64,000 nt of DNA, taken from NCBI GenBank assembly GCA_033439685.1, contig JAUEDM010000005.1, positions 3,534,001 through 3,598,000 of the forward strand. Direction: 5' to 3'. Made by a program: the position numbers and the translations under genes. This stretch comes from Apodospora peruviana. Its lineage: Eukaryota; Ascomycota; Sordariomycetes; Sordariales; Lasiosphaeriaceae. Every line of letters begins with the position of its first letter. Position 1 is the first letter of the stretch. Shown here piece by piece: positions 24,266 to 35,029 of the stretch. The notes below the pieces were generated by a model, which was not told where the DNA came from, made no database searches, and saw only the letters and a list, made by a program, of their open reading frames with translations.

Positions 24266-25207
24266 GACTGACAGTAAAATGGGTCAACGAACGTCCTAGG
24301 AACCTACTACGCGCGTGGTGTGAAAGCGGCTCTGCTTCCCTCTCTTTTAAACCCTGAGATTATATCCCTTCCTAATGGCAGGCGGAAACCGGAGTTCTTA
24401 TCAAAACATTCCAAACTTCGCTTCTCCGACCGTTTCCGGTCTTCAGTTCCATGGTTCCCGTAAACTGATGTTCAATGCGTGGCTCAACCTAGTAATAAAT
24501 CTGAGTGAGACCAGTAATCAGCTAGCCGGGATGTGCGGCGCCCTGCAATGCGAGCTTTGGAAAAAGAGTGGTAACGCGTTGCGTTTGGATGATTTGGCGA
24601 AGGCGCTTACCTCATGTCGCTGGGACTGATTTATCATCGGAAGACGGGATCAAAAATCGTGTAGGCAGCTAAGTATTGGATCTCGGGTTTCTCTGCATGG
24701 GTAGGTCAGGTAGTATGGTATGTATGGGTACGGATTATACGAAAATGAATCCCTGTGCGCGCATTATCGCGAGACGGCGCTGTGTTCCGTAAGACGGGTT
24801 CTGTCGGCCGATGGGTTCTTGTTGCTCGTTTGAAAGGCGCGATATGCAGGTCATCAGGGAGTGATTACCTTACATAAGGGAAGAAGATCACGTCGTCAGT
24901 GATCCCCGACCCCCTGTATCTCGTCACAAGCTTTTACGAAACCAAGGTAATTACCGTTGTTCATTACCATTCGTACATGATGTCTGTTTTTTTGGTGGGA
25001 CCCGGACTCAAATACCCTGGCAGTCGAGCATAGTGCACTGTGCAGTCAACTGCTGCCTAAGTTAGAGAAGCAGAGCATAGAACGTCATTCATATCCTGGA
25101 CGTAAGCGCTCGAGATCTCTATCACGTCAGACTAAAAAGAATATAGTACTATTTAACTACAGGAATGCCCCATGTACCTATTATTGGTTTCCGACATATA
25201 ACATGTC
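24266..25207. other. Intergenic; P450 promoter and 3' region of the membrane protein gene
   Basis: No coding sequence supported. Confidence 0.45.
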
Positions 25208-26962
25208 CTAGACCGTCTGAACCCTTGCAACGTTTTGTTTGGGATTCCCGTGCTCCTTCAGCTCTACTCGTGATTCAGCATCAGATAGAAATGTCTGGGC
25301 AGCGCTATCATAAGGTGGAAGACCAGGGTTGTCATCAGGTGCTGAAGTTGTTTGGAGTCCTCCGCTCATCAACGGCGTCGCGGCGCTCCCCGGTTGCTCT
25401 GTTTTGTCCACTAAACATATAGCCTCCGGATCTTGCACCTTTGCGGACAATCCGCTCTTGCTGCCTGTATCGGGCGTTCGAAGGAAAAAGAGTTTCCGAA
25501 CCCTGGGCACAAATGTTGTCGCCATCGCATCCCCTGTAATAGACACAGCATAGGATTAGCATCATACAAGTTCTTGCCTAAGTAGCTAGTATTGGTCAAC
25601 GTACATGCCCAGACGCGAAAGAATTCGACAAACATCGGCAACCAAGCAACCACGGCAAGGATCTGACCGAAGCCCCATTCATTCTCCGTGTAGTAGTCCT
25701 CGTCGACGAAGCTGGCCATTGTAGAGCGAACTTGCACAAATGAGACAAACGAGTACCAGAGGACGCCGAACGAAAACAGGGAAACGAACCACCTCATGTG
25801 CAAGAAGAGATGCCGGCGAGGGCCCCGCCTGGAATACGCTCTCCAGACAGTGAGAATCCCCAGGACGAGGACGGTGAAAGCGAGGATAAGGCACATGATC
25901 CACACCACCAAAGTAAGGATATCCGAAAAGGTTTCGAGTTCGACGTTGGATAAGCAGTTCGCTTCGAATATATAGCTCGGTCTGTCGTCGTCACCAGGCA
26001 CGTACAGGGCAACTTTGAAAGTAACAAAGACAACGGCCATTGACAGCACCATGAGCCAAAGACAAAAGGTGACCAGGTGGTATCGCTGTGACTTGTTTCG
26101 ATACCACGGCCACAAGGACCCAATCACGGCTCCCGAGAATTGGGCGCCGAACGACGAGTAGAGCGCCGTGTTGGCCTCGGTGTTCTCGGCCACGGTGATG
26201 GTAATGGCGGCGATGAAGGTGCAGAGGGCAAAATAGAAGGAGGATATCCAAAATGCGTTTAGACACCGGTCGAAGCGTGCGCGTAGGCTGGCAGTACGCG
26301 GGTTGGGGGGGTATTTATCTTTCAGGATTTGGAAGATCTCGCTGCGCTTTGGCTGTGTTTTGTGCTCGCGCTCCCATCTCCACACCACCCACAACCATCT
26401 GCAGTAAGCTCTAACGTCGATGTAGGCGCAGACGAGGAAGAAGAAGGCCGTGAGTGTCGCTTGGATGATGTAGGCTGCGTAGACCTGTGGAACTGGATAT
26501 TAGTTTCGAATCTGGGGTCAAGTTGAACTTGTGGGCTTGCTTGGCTAATGATGAACCAATACTGACACCGATGCCGGCTAGATCCGGGTTTCCCTCCCAC
26601 TTGAGATTCCTACAGCACTCCTGCTTACACTCTGCCGGCATAATAGCATAACCTAGATAGTACAGAGTGATATTGGTTGTCTGGTAGACGTAAGCATCCC
26701 AGTCGGCGATCTGAACTCCCGTCACGTTGGCCAGAGAAACAGGTGCGGTTGCCCTGGCAAACTCGGCCATGAGGTAGGTCGACATGCCTAGCATGCCGAC
26801 ACCGTTATTGCCCCAGCGGTAGAGCTGGCCAAAGACCTTTCCCGTCCATTCGCAATTGGACGACGGATCAAAATCCTTCCAAGTCAGGTTACGGAGGACG
26901 GCCGGCACGTCAGAGAGGGCGACCGGTCCGTGGGCCTTGTAGTAGGTTAAGAGCTGGTCCAT
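25208..26962 (-). CDS. Multi-pass membrane protein of unknown function, 533 aa
   Basis: Three exons, complement(join(25208..25533, 25605..26484, 26567..26962)); introns of 71 and 82 nt, the 5'-most with a GTCAGT donor. The N-terminal part (about 130 residues) has a CKQECC cysteine cluster and predicted N-glycosylation sites (NLT, NVT, NIT), so it is probably extracytoplasmic. It is followed by about seven hydrophobic segments, for example AAYIIQATLTAFFFLVCAYI, AFWISSFYFALCTFIAAITI, FCLWLMVLSMAVVFVTFKVA and ILTLVVWIMCLILAFTVLVL. The C-terminal tail of about 100 residues is hydrophilic, Ser/Pro/Asp-rich and presumably cytoplasmic. The topology resembles the many uncharacterised fungal seven-helix surface proteins, but no diagnostic motif allows a receptor call. 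Confidence 0.82.
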
Positions 26963-27221
26963 CTTTGACGCATAGTCCCATGAACTTGAAGTTGTTTGGA
27001 GAAAAGTTAGCGGGGGTCAATCGTGTTGTCTTTGAGGGGGTTGGCGCTTCTGTTATCGACAAAATCTCCCTGAGCGGCCGCCGCTAACCGCCTTTGGGGG
27101 ACCGATGCTACAGCTCCAAACGCCAAGACCAAAGCAGCATAGCCTTGTCCCCATATCTTCCATGTCCAACACCTTATCTCTTATCGTGCCTACCAAGACA
27201 CTGGACGACATCAAAAAAAAC

Positions 27222-29103
27222 ATGAGCGTCGGGTTCGGCTTTTCAGCCGGCGACTTCATCGCAGGGCTGGAACTCGTCGCCACCATCATCGATGCCCTAC
27301 GCGAAAGCGGTGACTCGGGCCGACGGTACCGCGAGCTGATCCGCGAGCTCTACTCCCTCGAGACCGCCTTACTTCAAGTGAAGCGGCTTCAGCTCCACGA
27401 ATCCCAGAATGCTGAGCAGATCGCCCTCCGCTCCGCCGCGTCGCAATGTCAGAGAACCATCACCGAATTTTGGGAGACGGCGCAGAAATACCACCCTTCC
27501 CTAGGCAGGTCCTCGTCTTCGCCGTCCACGCTCAGGGACCAGTGGATGAAGTTGAAATGGGCTCTGCTCAAAGAGGACGACGTCGAAAAGTTCAAAGCGG
27601 ACCTGAGAGGGCACACCGGGAGTATCAACCTCTTGTTGTCGTCATGTCACATGTGGGTGTTGAGCCGCTTTTGTTTCGATTGTCGCTCGCATCTCTAATG
27701 TACGCGATGCAGGCAATCTCAGGCCATCGAAGCCGCCAAACGAGAAGGAGAGCAAAAGAGTTTGATGGCCTTGATTCAGATGTCTGCCAACCAATGGATG
27801 GGTCACCTCTCCCAGATTACTTCCACCACGGCGAGGTATAGCCATCCCGGTCAACTAATTAATGCGCTCTATGAGCCCGCGCAGGCTAACTCGCGGTTTA
27901 CAGTATCTATAATCAGGGAAAAGACCTCTTGCAGATGACTAGTAGGGTCGTGTCAGTATTGCCGATTTGTCGTCGCAGGCCCCAAGTTTGTTGTGATACT
28001 ACTATTCTAACAGCCCCGATCAGGCAAACCAATATCCACATCTTCCACGCCGTGCTTGACCTCCAAGCGTGGATAAAGCACATCCCAGGCCAAGTTCAGC
28101 ACCAACAACCTGTCATCTTTCTCGACGCGCTCGGCGGACAGCGACATTTCCAACTTGACTTTATACAGTCCGCAGATGTATGAAAAGCAACCTAGACATC
28201 CATTCCAATCCCTCGCGAATCCGAACATTCCGCCGTTATGAAGAGGATCTGACTACCTTACTACCAGGCACTTCGGGCCGTGATTCGTGAAATTTTCAAG
28301 AGAGCCGGCGTTGGGGTCGGAAAGATCGACCGTGGCGAGTTCGCGCTGCGGGACAAGTACAGAGCCGTCGACATCGATCTCGCCCAGACCTGGGAGCGCT
28401 GCTTCAGACCGGGCCAGACGGTCGAGATGAGCATGATATTTGCCTTGGCGTCGGAGGAGGAACGAGGCAGCAGCTGTCCGACCTGTGGGGAGGTGGCGGC
28501 TGGCAGAAAGGCCGACGAGCAGGTTGAATGGTAAGCATCCCTCACGTTAACGTTTCCCATAACATACCGGTTTCGCCTCCATCTAATAGTTCTTGTCCTT
28601 GTCACACGCAGCTGCTTTATATCACATACTAACCACTACATAATACCTTGATTAGCTCTCAGTGCGGCATGGTATTCAGCAGAATCGTCGAGCTTGATAA
28701 TGCCGAAGAGAACGCACAAGCACCCAGCGAAGACGTTTTGTCCTTACGCCCACGACAGAGGCCGCTGCCACCGCATAACCACGGCTCTGAGGCCGAGCAC
28801 GATGAACGTGAGGACGTTGCAATCTTTCGCCGGGTGAGAATTTCGCTTCTGAAGAGGCACGGTGATACCCGCGAAGCTTCGACGACAATTAACACGGTAG
28901 GGCCACTGAGGAAAGCACACGAGGACCCGATCGAAGAATGGGTGCGCCGCTACACCGCATCCGAAATCCAAAGGAGCAGGATGCGGCACAACCTGGATGT
29001 ACATATTGAGGAGAATACATTGTTGAAACGCGAGAACGACTTAATTCAGCGCTCCCTCGACGCCGCTACAAGATTGTTAAATCGCCATGGAATCCGCTAT
29101 TAA
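27222..29103 (+). CDS. Fungal ubiquitin-like-domain (ULD_2-type) protein, 488 aa
   Basis: Six exons, join(27222..27652, 27713..27835, 27904..27951, 28024..28177, 28268..28530, 28656..29103). Start ATG in AAAACATGAGC; the N-terminus SVGFGFSAGDFIAGLELVAT is the usual start of this fungal family. Residues 1-150 are helical with FWETAQKYHPSLG. After LLQMTSRVVQTNIHIFHAVL comes the ULD_2-like segment (HIPGQVQHQQPVIFLDALGG ... FIQSADALRAVIREIFKR). WERCFRPGQTVEMSMIF and a Cys pair arrangement CPTCGEV..VECSQCGMVF suggest a small zinc ribbon. The C-terminal 150 residues are charged and end in a probable coiled coil. The third intron (27952-28023) uses the donor GTCAGT; only this choice joins VV to QTN as family members have it. 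Role unknown. Confidence 0.85.
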
Positions 29104-29573
29104 TTTCTACATCCATTTGTTTCTTCTTCCAAATTGCTTCAAAGTCCATTTTCAATGGTATTTTGCCTTGTATCGGCGTTGACTACAGCGTTGAGCCTAC
29201 ATAGCCTGTTACATATTTCTCCTCAGGACGGGCTTTCTGGGGTATAATATACCGGACGTGAAAGGGGTTGGACATGTCTGGTGGTGGCTTCGAAAGAACA
29301 CTTAAGTAGGTATATCGTTACAACAATGAGAACTGTTCTCAGAACCGAGGCTCATTGATACACCGAGAAACTATGCATCTTCGTGCCCGTTTCCATGATA
29401 TTTGTGAATTATGAACATGTCACTTTATCTGCAACTCTTTATGCTTAATAAACTCCTCTTCCGGCGTCATTAATAAGATCCTTTATACTAGCACCTCTAC
29501 CGGTATGCGAATTATACAACTACTATCAACTACAACAAAACAAATAAGTAAACAGCCGGTATCGACTCTACAC
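29104..29573. other. Intergenic region between convergent genes
   Basis: Likely 3' untranslated sequence of both neighbours; no coding sequence seen. Confidence 0.5.
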
Positions 29574-31824
29574 CTAATCATTCCATTCGCATCGAACGAC
29601 CCGAGTATACTTGACCATGAAGCACTTATGCGACTTATTCTGCGGATCCTTCTTGCACTTGACGTTCTCCTTGCCAGGAATGATGAGCTCGCCCGCCGAG
29701 CCCTCTTCGTCAGTAGGCTCCCTGTCGAATGTTTGATAGTGCATCCCCTCGTGACCAAACGATGTCCACTGCTCGTTCAGATTAGGCGGCCAGTTCTTGT
29801 TCCACGAGTTGAACCCCTGGACCGAGACCGGGTCGTGGTCGCACGGGTCCAGGTTGCCGTCGCTGGTCTCAAACACGTTGAAGAAGCCCCCGTCGCGCAT
29901 GATATAGATGTCCCGCTTCGGTCCAGGCGGCGGCGGCGGGATGTCCTTGCCCTCTTCGGTGATATGCCACCCGATCTCGCCGCAGTTGATATCGGCCGTC
30001 GCGTCCTTGAAGAGCCGGTCGACTGGGCTGCCATGATTGATCCCACAGGCACTGTTCTGCAGCTGGTCAAAGGCGTCTTGACAGAGATTTTGCACGTCGA
30101 CGCCCTTGCAGCTGCCGCCTAGCTCGTCGGGCGTCCAGTGCAGATTGAATCGGTAGTGCTCGTACGCCTCCGGTCCTCTTTCTGGTGGCGATCTTTTACC
30201 CTTATTCGGGATCTCGTTGCCGTGGATGTCAAAGACGAGCGCTGTCCCGGACGCCTCATCCTTCTTGAAATGGTTTTTGCAGAAGGCTTTGGAGACCTCG
30301 CCAAAATATTTGCTTGCAACGGCTGTACGATCTTGGCCACAGTCAAACCTGGGCTTGTCGGGTCGCTCTTTGGCTGTATCTATATCTTTCCACATGGCCT
30401 GGATATCGTTCCAGTTGAAAGTGTCGACGATTTCGTCGACGACGGGGTTGCACGGGCAGCCCTTGGTGTCGCCCTCTGAGCAAGCCCAGGTTACAGCTCC
30501 GGTCGCTTTGGGGTCGGCCGATGATGTTGGGGTGCAACCGTTACCACACTCAGGCTGTGAAGAGTTGTCAGTTTGCGGGTTTCAAAAGTTTGCGCTTAGG
30601 GGGAAAACGTACCAGTTCGGTCTGGCTGGAACAAGCCGACGACGAGGTCGAGGAAGACTCATGTTCCTCATCGCCTCCCTTATCCTTCGGCTTAGAAATT
30701 TTGTGGATGTTCTCCTTGGGGACCGTGACAATAAGGTCTTCGGCCTTCTCCCCGCCGCCGCCGCCCGTGATTTTGTTATATATGAGGCCCAAGAACGAGC
30801 CAGCTGTCATTGTACTCGCCCCGGCGGGAACAACTTCGCCGACAGCAAGAGCCTCTGTGATGGCCGCAGCTTCTTCTGCCGTGCCGAATACGATGGTCTC
30901 GACCTGGGCGGCGGCGCCCTCTTCTCCAGCACCTCCTGCCGGCTCGAACCATCCTGCCTCGTCCTCGAATACTTCGGGCTCCGAAAAGCCCTCGTCCGGA
31001 TGATCAGCAGGTGCACCGTGATAAATCTCCTCAGGGACACCGTCTCCTTCATAGCCTGGAGTAACGTCGTCGCCCTCCACAAAGCCCTCGTCAACAACTT
31101 CGCCCCAGACCTGGTCGGTGAGCTGCTCCGAGAAGGTGTCGCCGAGCTGTTCGTCCGCCCTAACCCGCTCTAAGAAGTCGGCCAGGCCACAGGCATCGCC
31201 GCGACGGCGGAATTTGAAGCGCTTGCCGGCGCAGGGTGTCACCTCCTTGGCAATGGAGTCCAGTTTGGCTTTGACTCCGGGACTCAGGAGAATGTCCATG
31301 CCACCCTCCGCGTTCTTTATCGCACTGACGCCTTTGGTAGCCGTAACTACTTTGCCGCTGATGGTTGTAGTCTTGACACCGATCCATGTTGGATCTGGTC
31401 CTATCCACTAATATAGAGAACAAGATTTAGTCTATCAACCAGCTACGCCAAAGAGATGGCTTCTCAGAAAGGATATAACTTACGCTCGTAGTGCCGCTTT
31501 CCTCGGTGAGGTACTTTGTATGGCCTTCCCGTAGGGATGCTTTGCTGTTAAGAGTGAAGCCGTTAGCTCTCAGTCTGGTGACTTAAGGGAGAGGGTAACT
31601 CACAGTGACTCTGTCGGAAGCGGCTTGACACCGATTTCTCCAGGCTCAAATACAGTCTTCTGGCGCTTCCGGTGCACCGCCGTAGGCGTCACTCGCGGAG
31701 GCATAACTCCCACGTGACGCGGCGCGAATGTTGGTAAGGGTTGCGCTGGGTAGGGATCGGCTTCGACCAAGCTTGTTGCGAGCATCAGGGCAAAGGCCGC
31801 GAAAGCCCCCCTGTGGGTTTTCAT
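29574..31824 (-). CDS. Large secreted protein of unknown function, 685 aa
   Basis: Four exons, complement(join(29574..30554, 30613..31407, 31484..31544, 31604..31824)); introns of 58, 76 and 59 nt. The signal peptide is MKTHRGAFAAFALMLATSLV with cleavage expected near EADPYP. The first half is acidic: an Asp/Glu/Gly-rich stretch (GDDVTPGYEGDGVPEEIYHG), one hydrophobic segment (GEVVPAGASTMTAGSFLGLI), then GGGGGEKAEDLIV and a Ser-rich hinge. The second half is a Cys-rich globular domain starting PECGNGCTPTSS and CSEGDTKGCPCNPVVDEI. It has HWTPDELGGSCKGVDV, GHEGMHYQTFDREPTDEE and ends VKYTRVVRCEWND. The arrangement resembles uncharacterised ascomycete secreted proteins; no enzyme motif was recognised. 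It is divergently placed, 1.3 kb from the secreted zincin-like gene, so co-regulation is possible but not shown. Confidence 0.85.
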
Positions 31825-33133
31825 GATTAAGGCAAAACCTAAGAATTGGAGGCAATTTAATTAAAAGAATCAGTGGTTGATAGTATACGAGTTGATATTG
31901 TTTCCTTCGATGTGTTGGGTGCGGTTTGATGAACTGGTAATGGGTAGGTAGTTTTCAATCTGAGAAAGGAGCACGTTATATAGGAGCAACACCATCATAT
32001 CATGATACTAATCATGTCCGACTGGAACTTCAACTATAAGCACCAACATTGAAATAGATCGCGCAGTCGCCAAGACATTCGTATACTAATCACGAGGCTG
32101 GCCATGACCAGTTAAGCATGAAAGCGGGTAGTATCCCGTAGCCAGGAATATCTGAAACCTCGGCGCTATCGGAGCTAGGTCAAGGAACCGGGCGACCTTC
32201 TGGAGCATCTCAGTGGTGGAACTCTTCGCCGCATTTTGAGTGGCTGAGACTCGCAAAATAGTCTTGGCGAATAGGCCTGCGGACTATGTAGTCTGTGGCG
32301 CGCCTTTACGGATTCTGGTGGATAAGGTCCACGAATTATCCGTAGGCTGAGAACACTACGTTGACTTTAAGTTCAGCAATCACTTGGGGCCCCCTGTTGA
32401 GGCCATGGGGGCCTCTTGCTCGGACTTGGGCGCATATTAGCCGGCAGCCTGCGCCGACTCTCGCCAATTCCAAAACACGGCCCAGCAATTTACAGTAGTA
32501 TTGGCCGGGTCTGGCAGCCGCACTACATCTACTTAGCCACAGCGCCGTTTTGGATGTCGTGCATCGGAAGGACCGGATGACGCTGGTCATCTCATGGGAC
32601 GGTATCCTATAAGCCACCAGTCTTGAGGCGCATCGGTGAAGGTCTCCTCCGTACCAGGTGGGTAAGGGACCTAGTCAGCAACTGAAGGCCTGCTCGGACC
32701 CGAGACCTGAAAGTCAGCAAATCTAGCTCCAATAGACCAGACTGAGCCATGAGAACTGGTTTCACCAATTACACAGCCAGACTCCTGAAGGCAGACACGA
32801 CGAATATAGCAAAAAGACTGACAATGTGACTATGATACCAGGCCGTGGCCGACATATACACTAACACAATGAGTGTCAGTCCAGAAATCTGTTGGCGAGC
32901 CCGATCTCTTTTGAGCTATGGAACGCCGAGGCTTACTTTAGCACTGGATACATATAAAAGAGCCCATTCCTGTCTTTATCTCTCTAGCATCAGCTTACAA
33001 TCCTTCGCACTATCATAACAATATCAGAAGGCAGACCTTCAAGAGCATCTACACCTGTCAACTACATAGACACAGACCACCATCGCCATCATATGCACCT
33101 ATTGACCTATCAAATTTCATCCTAATAATCAAC
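31825..33133. other. Shared promoter region of two divergent secreted-protein genes
   Basis: 1.3 kb without supported coding sequence. The half near the plus-strand gene has a TATAAAA at 32953-32959 and a long CA-rich leader. Confidence 0.5.
32953..32959 (+). promoter_or_regulatory. TATA-like box of the zincin-like gene
   Basis: TATAAAA, about 175 bases before the start codon at 33134, preceding a CA-rich leader. Sequence match only. Confidence 0.4.
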
Positions 33134-34650
33134 ATGCGCTTGGGTCGGCTCGCTCTCGTGCTGTGGTCAACTACCCTGGTGCAAACCACGCCACTCGGAA
33201 ATCCACCCAAAATCGACGGAGAACACAACCTCACCTCGCGAGATCTACCAACTGGAACTGTCCGTTGGACTCTTCATAAAACCTGCTGTAAGCACCACAA
33301 CCATCCCCCTCCAACGTCGTCTGAGAAACATGAACAGGACTAGTACTAACAGACATGTGCAGACCAGCAGGGCTTGGCAGAGGGAGGCGATGAACTCAGA
33401 GACGCCGTCATCAAATCCGTCAATGCTGCAAAGGACCGATCAAAGCTAGCAGTGGACACCTTGAACGTTTGGAGGGATAAGTGCCATTCAGTCTTTGGTA
33501 ACGATCGTCTCAAACCTGAGGAACAAAGGGTCAAAAAAGCATGCCAGCTGCTTTTGGGGGACTCGAAGTACACTCTTTTGGGGAAGACAGCGTGGAAAGA
33601 TAAGATCGATATAGTCAAAGGTAAGCATGCCTGGATGGATCCAGGTGGGAATTGAGTAATGATAACCGCAAGTCTCAATCACTGACACGCTTTTTCTATC
33701 AACTTGAAGTGTGGCTTGAAGCCGCTTCCAAGATCGACGGTCCAAAAGGTCAGACAAACAACGAGTTTGAGAATTCAAAGGAGTGGCAGGACCTGGCGGC
33801 ACAAGACGATCACTGGCTCAACTTTGTAAGTCTGTTCACGACGCAGTGCACATCTCCCTACATTTCTAACTTCCCCATTCACATTTCCACCCCATTATAT
33901 GAGCAATAGTAATGCAAGGAAACAAGCAGTTCACTACCACACCATGCGCGAGTTCAAGTAATCCACTAACAAAAAGGACTTTAGATCATCTACTGCGCAC
34001 CCGACCTCGGAGAAAGGAACCACCCGTCTCGTCCCGGACAGAAACTCCCCTATGACAACGGACAGCTGCGGCTCATACGCGAACCGGACTTATCAGCCCT
34101 CGTGAAGATGAACAAGGAGTATGAGGCCAAGGCGTTTGAGGACTCAGAGGGTAAATTTACCGCGGCAATCACTGAGCTCTCCAAGGCAACAGGCGACGAC
34201 GAGACGGAGAACAGTGGCACACATATCCCCAAGGGAGACCGCAAGAAGATTCCCTGCAGCATCACCATCCACCCGCACATGCTCAGGCAAACTAGGGACC
34301 GCGAGTTCAACATAAAGGGTGAAGATGATATAAAAGCAGCGATCAAGATGGACAAGCCCAAGAAGGAGGATAAGTTCACGCCGATTGACAAAGTAGTCGG
34401 CCTGACTGAGACCATCCATCACGAGTTCTTCCACACGCCTGGGCTGGGCAGGATGACCGACGGGCCCTTGGGCCCGGGTCTTGGCAATTCCGAGGCATAT
34501 GATTGGAAGAACATTGTGAAAAATAAGGACCCAACCATGCCCGAGTACTTTATGTTTTTGGCTTTGCTGGTTGACCTAACCAACAAGGACATCGTGGTCA
34601 ATGAGGACGGCTCCTTGATGGACAAGAGCGCACCGGCGTCCGCGTCCTAG
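33134..34650 (+). CDS. Putative secreted zinc metallopeptidase-like protein (HEFFH), 397 aa
   Basis: Four exons, join(33134..33287, 33363..33620, 33710..33825, 33985..34650); introns of 75, 89 and 159 nt. The first two have excellent CTAAC/CTGAC branch sites. Signal peptide MRLGRLALVLWSTTLVQTTP, then a short pro-like segment with SRDLPTG. The C-terminal domain reads VVGLTETIHHEFFHTPGLGR, an HExxH zinc-binding helix after hydrophobic residues, followed by GNSEAYDWKNIV where a third ligand (Glu or Asp) could lie, as in deuterolysin-like or Lys-specific metalloendopeptidase families. Conserved Cys and Asp patterns of those families are not complete, so peptidase activity is a hypothesis. It faces a large secreted protein gene and is followed by a laccase. 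Confidence 0.8.
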
Positions 34651-35029
34651 TGATGGAAGTGAATTAACTGTGTGGAATTGTAAAATCACATGTTCATATG
34701 TCTTGTCTGGCGGAGTTACTGGTATCGTAGAGATAATTGTAATATCGTTGTTCCTTTCCATATGGTACCTAATCTATTGCACTTTATAACATTTAATAGC
34801 ATAGCACGTAGTGGTCGAGCTGAAGAATATTGTTCCACACTTACAGGTTGAGCTTTCGAAGGTTCCTACAACTGAGGCAATATTTTCAGAAATCACAACC
34901 GGGTGCTATTGATAGATATTTTTGTTTGGGATCTGATAAAGACTATTTGTTTCCTTACAAAGGAGCCTTGTTAACGTGGCAACCAAATATGGGAAAGGAC
35001 GTCCTTCACGCGTTGGCGGTCCACGACAT
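34651..35029. other. Intergenic region between convergent genes
   Basis: AT-rich 3' untranslated sequence; no gene. Confidence 0.5.

Noticed and set aside
30217..31173. 318-codon plus-strand frame opposite the large secreted protein
   Set aside because: Shadow of a spliced minus-strand gene with a signal peptide.
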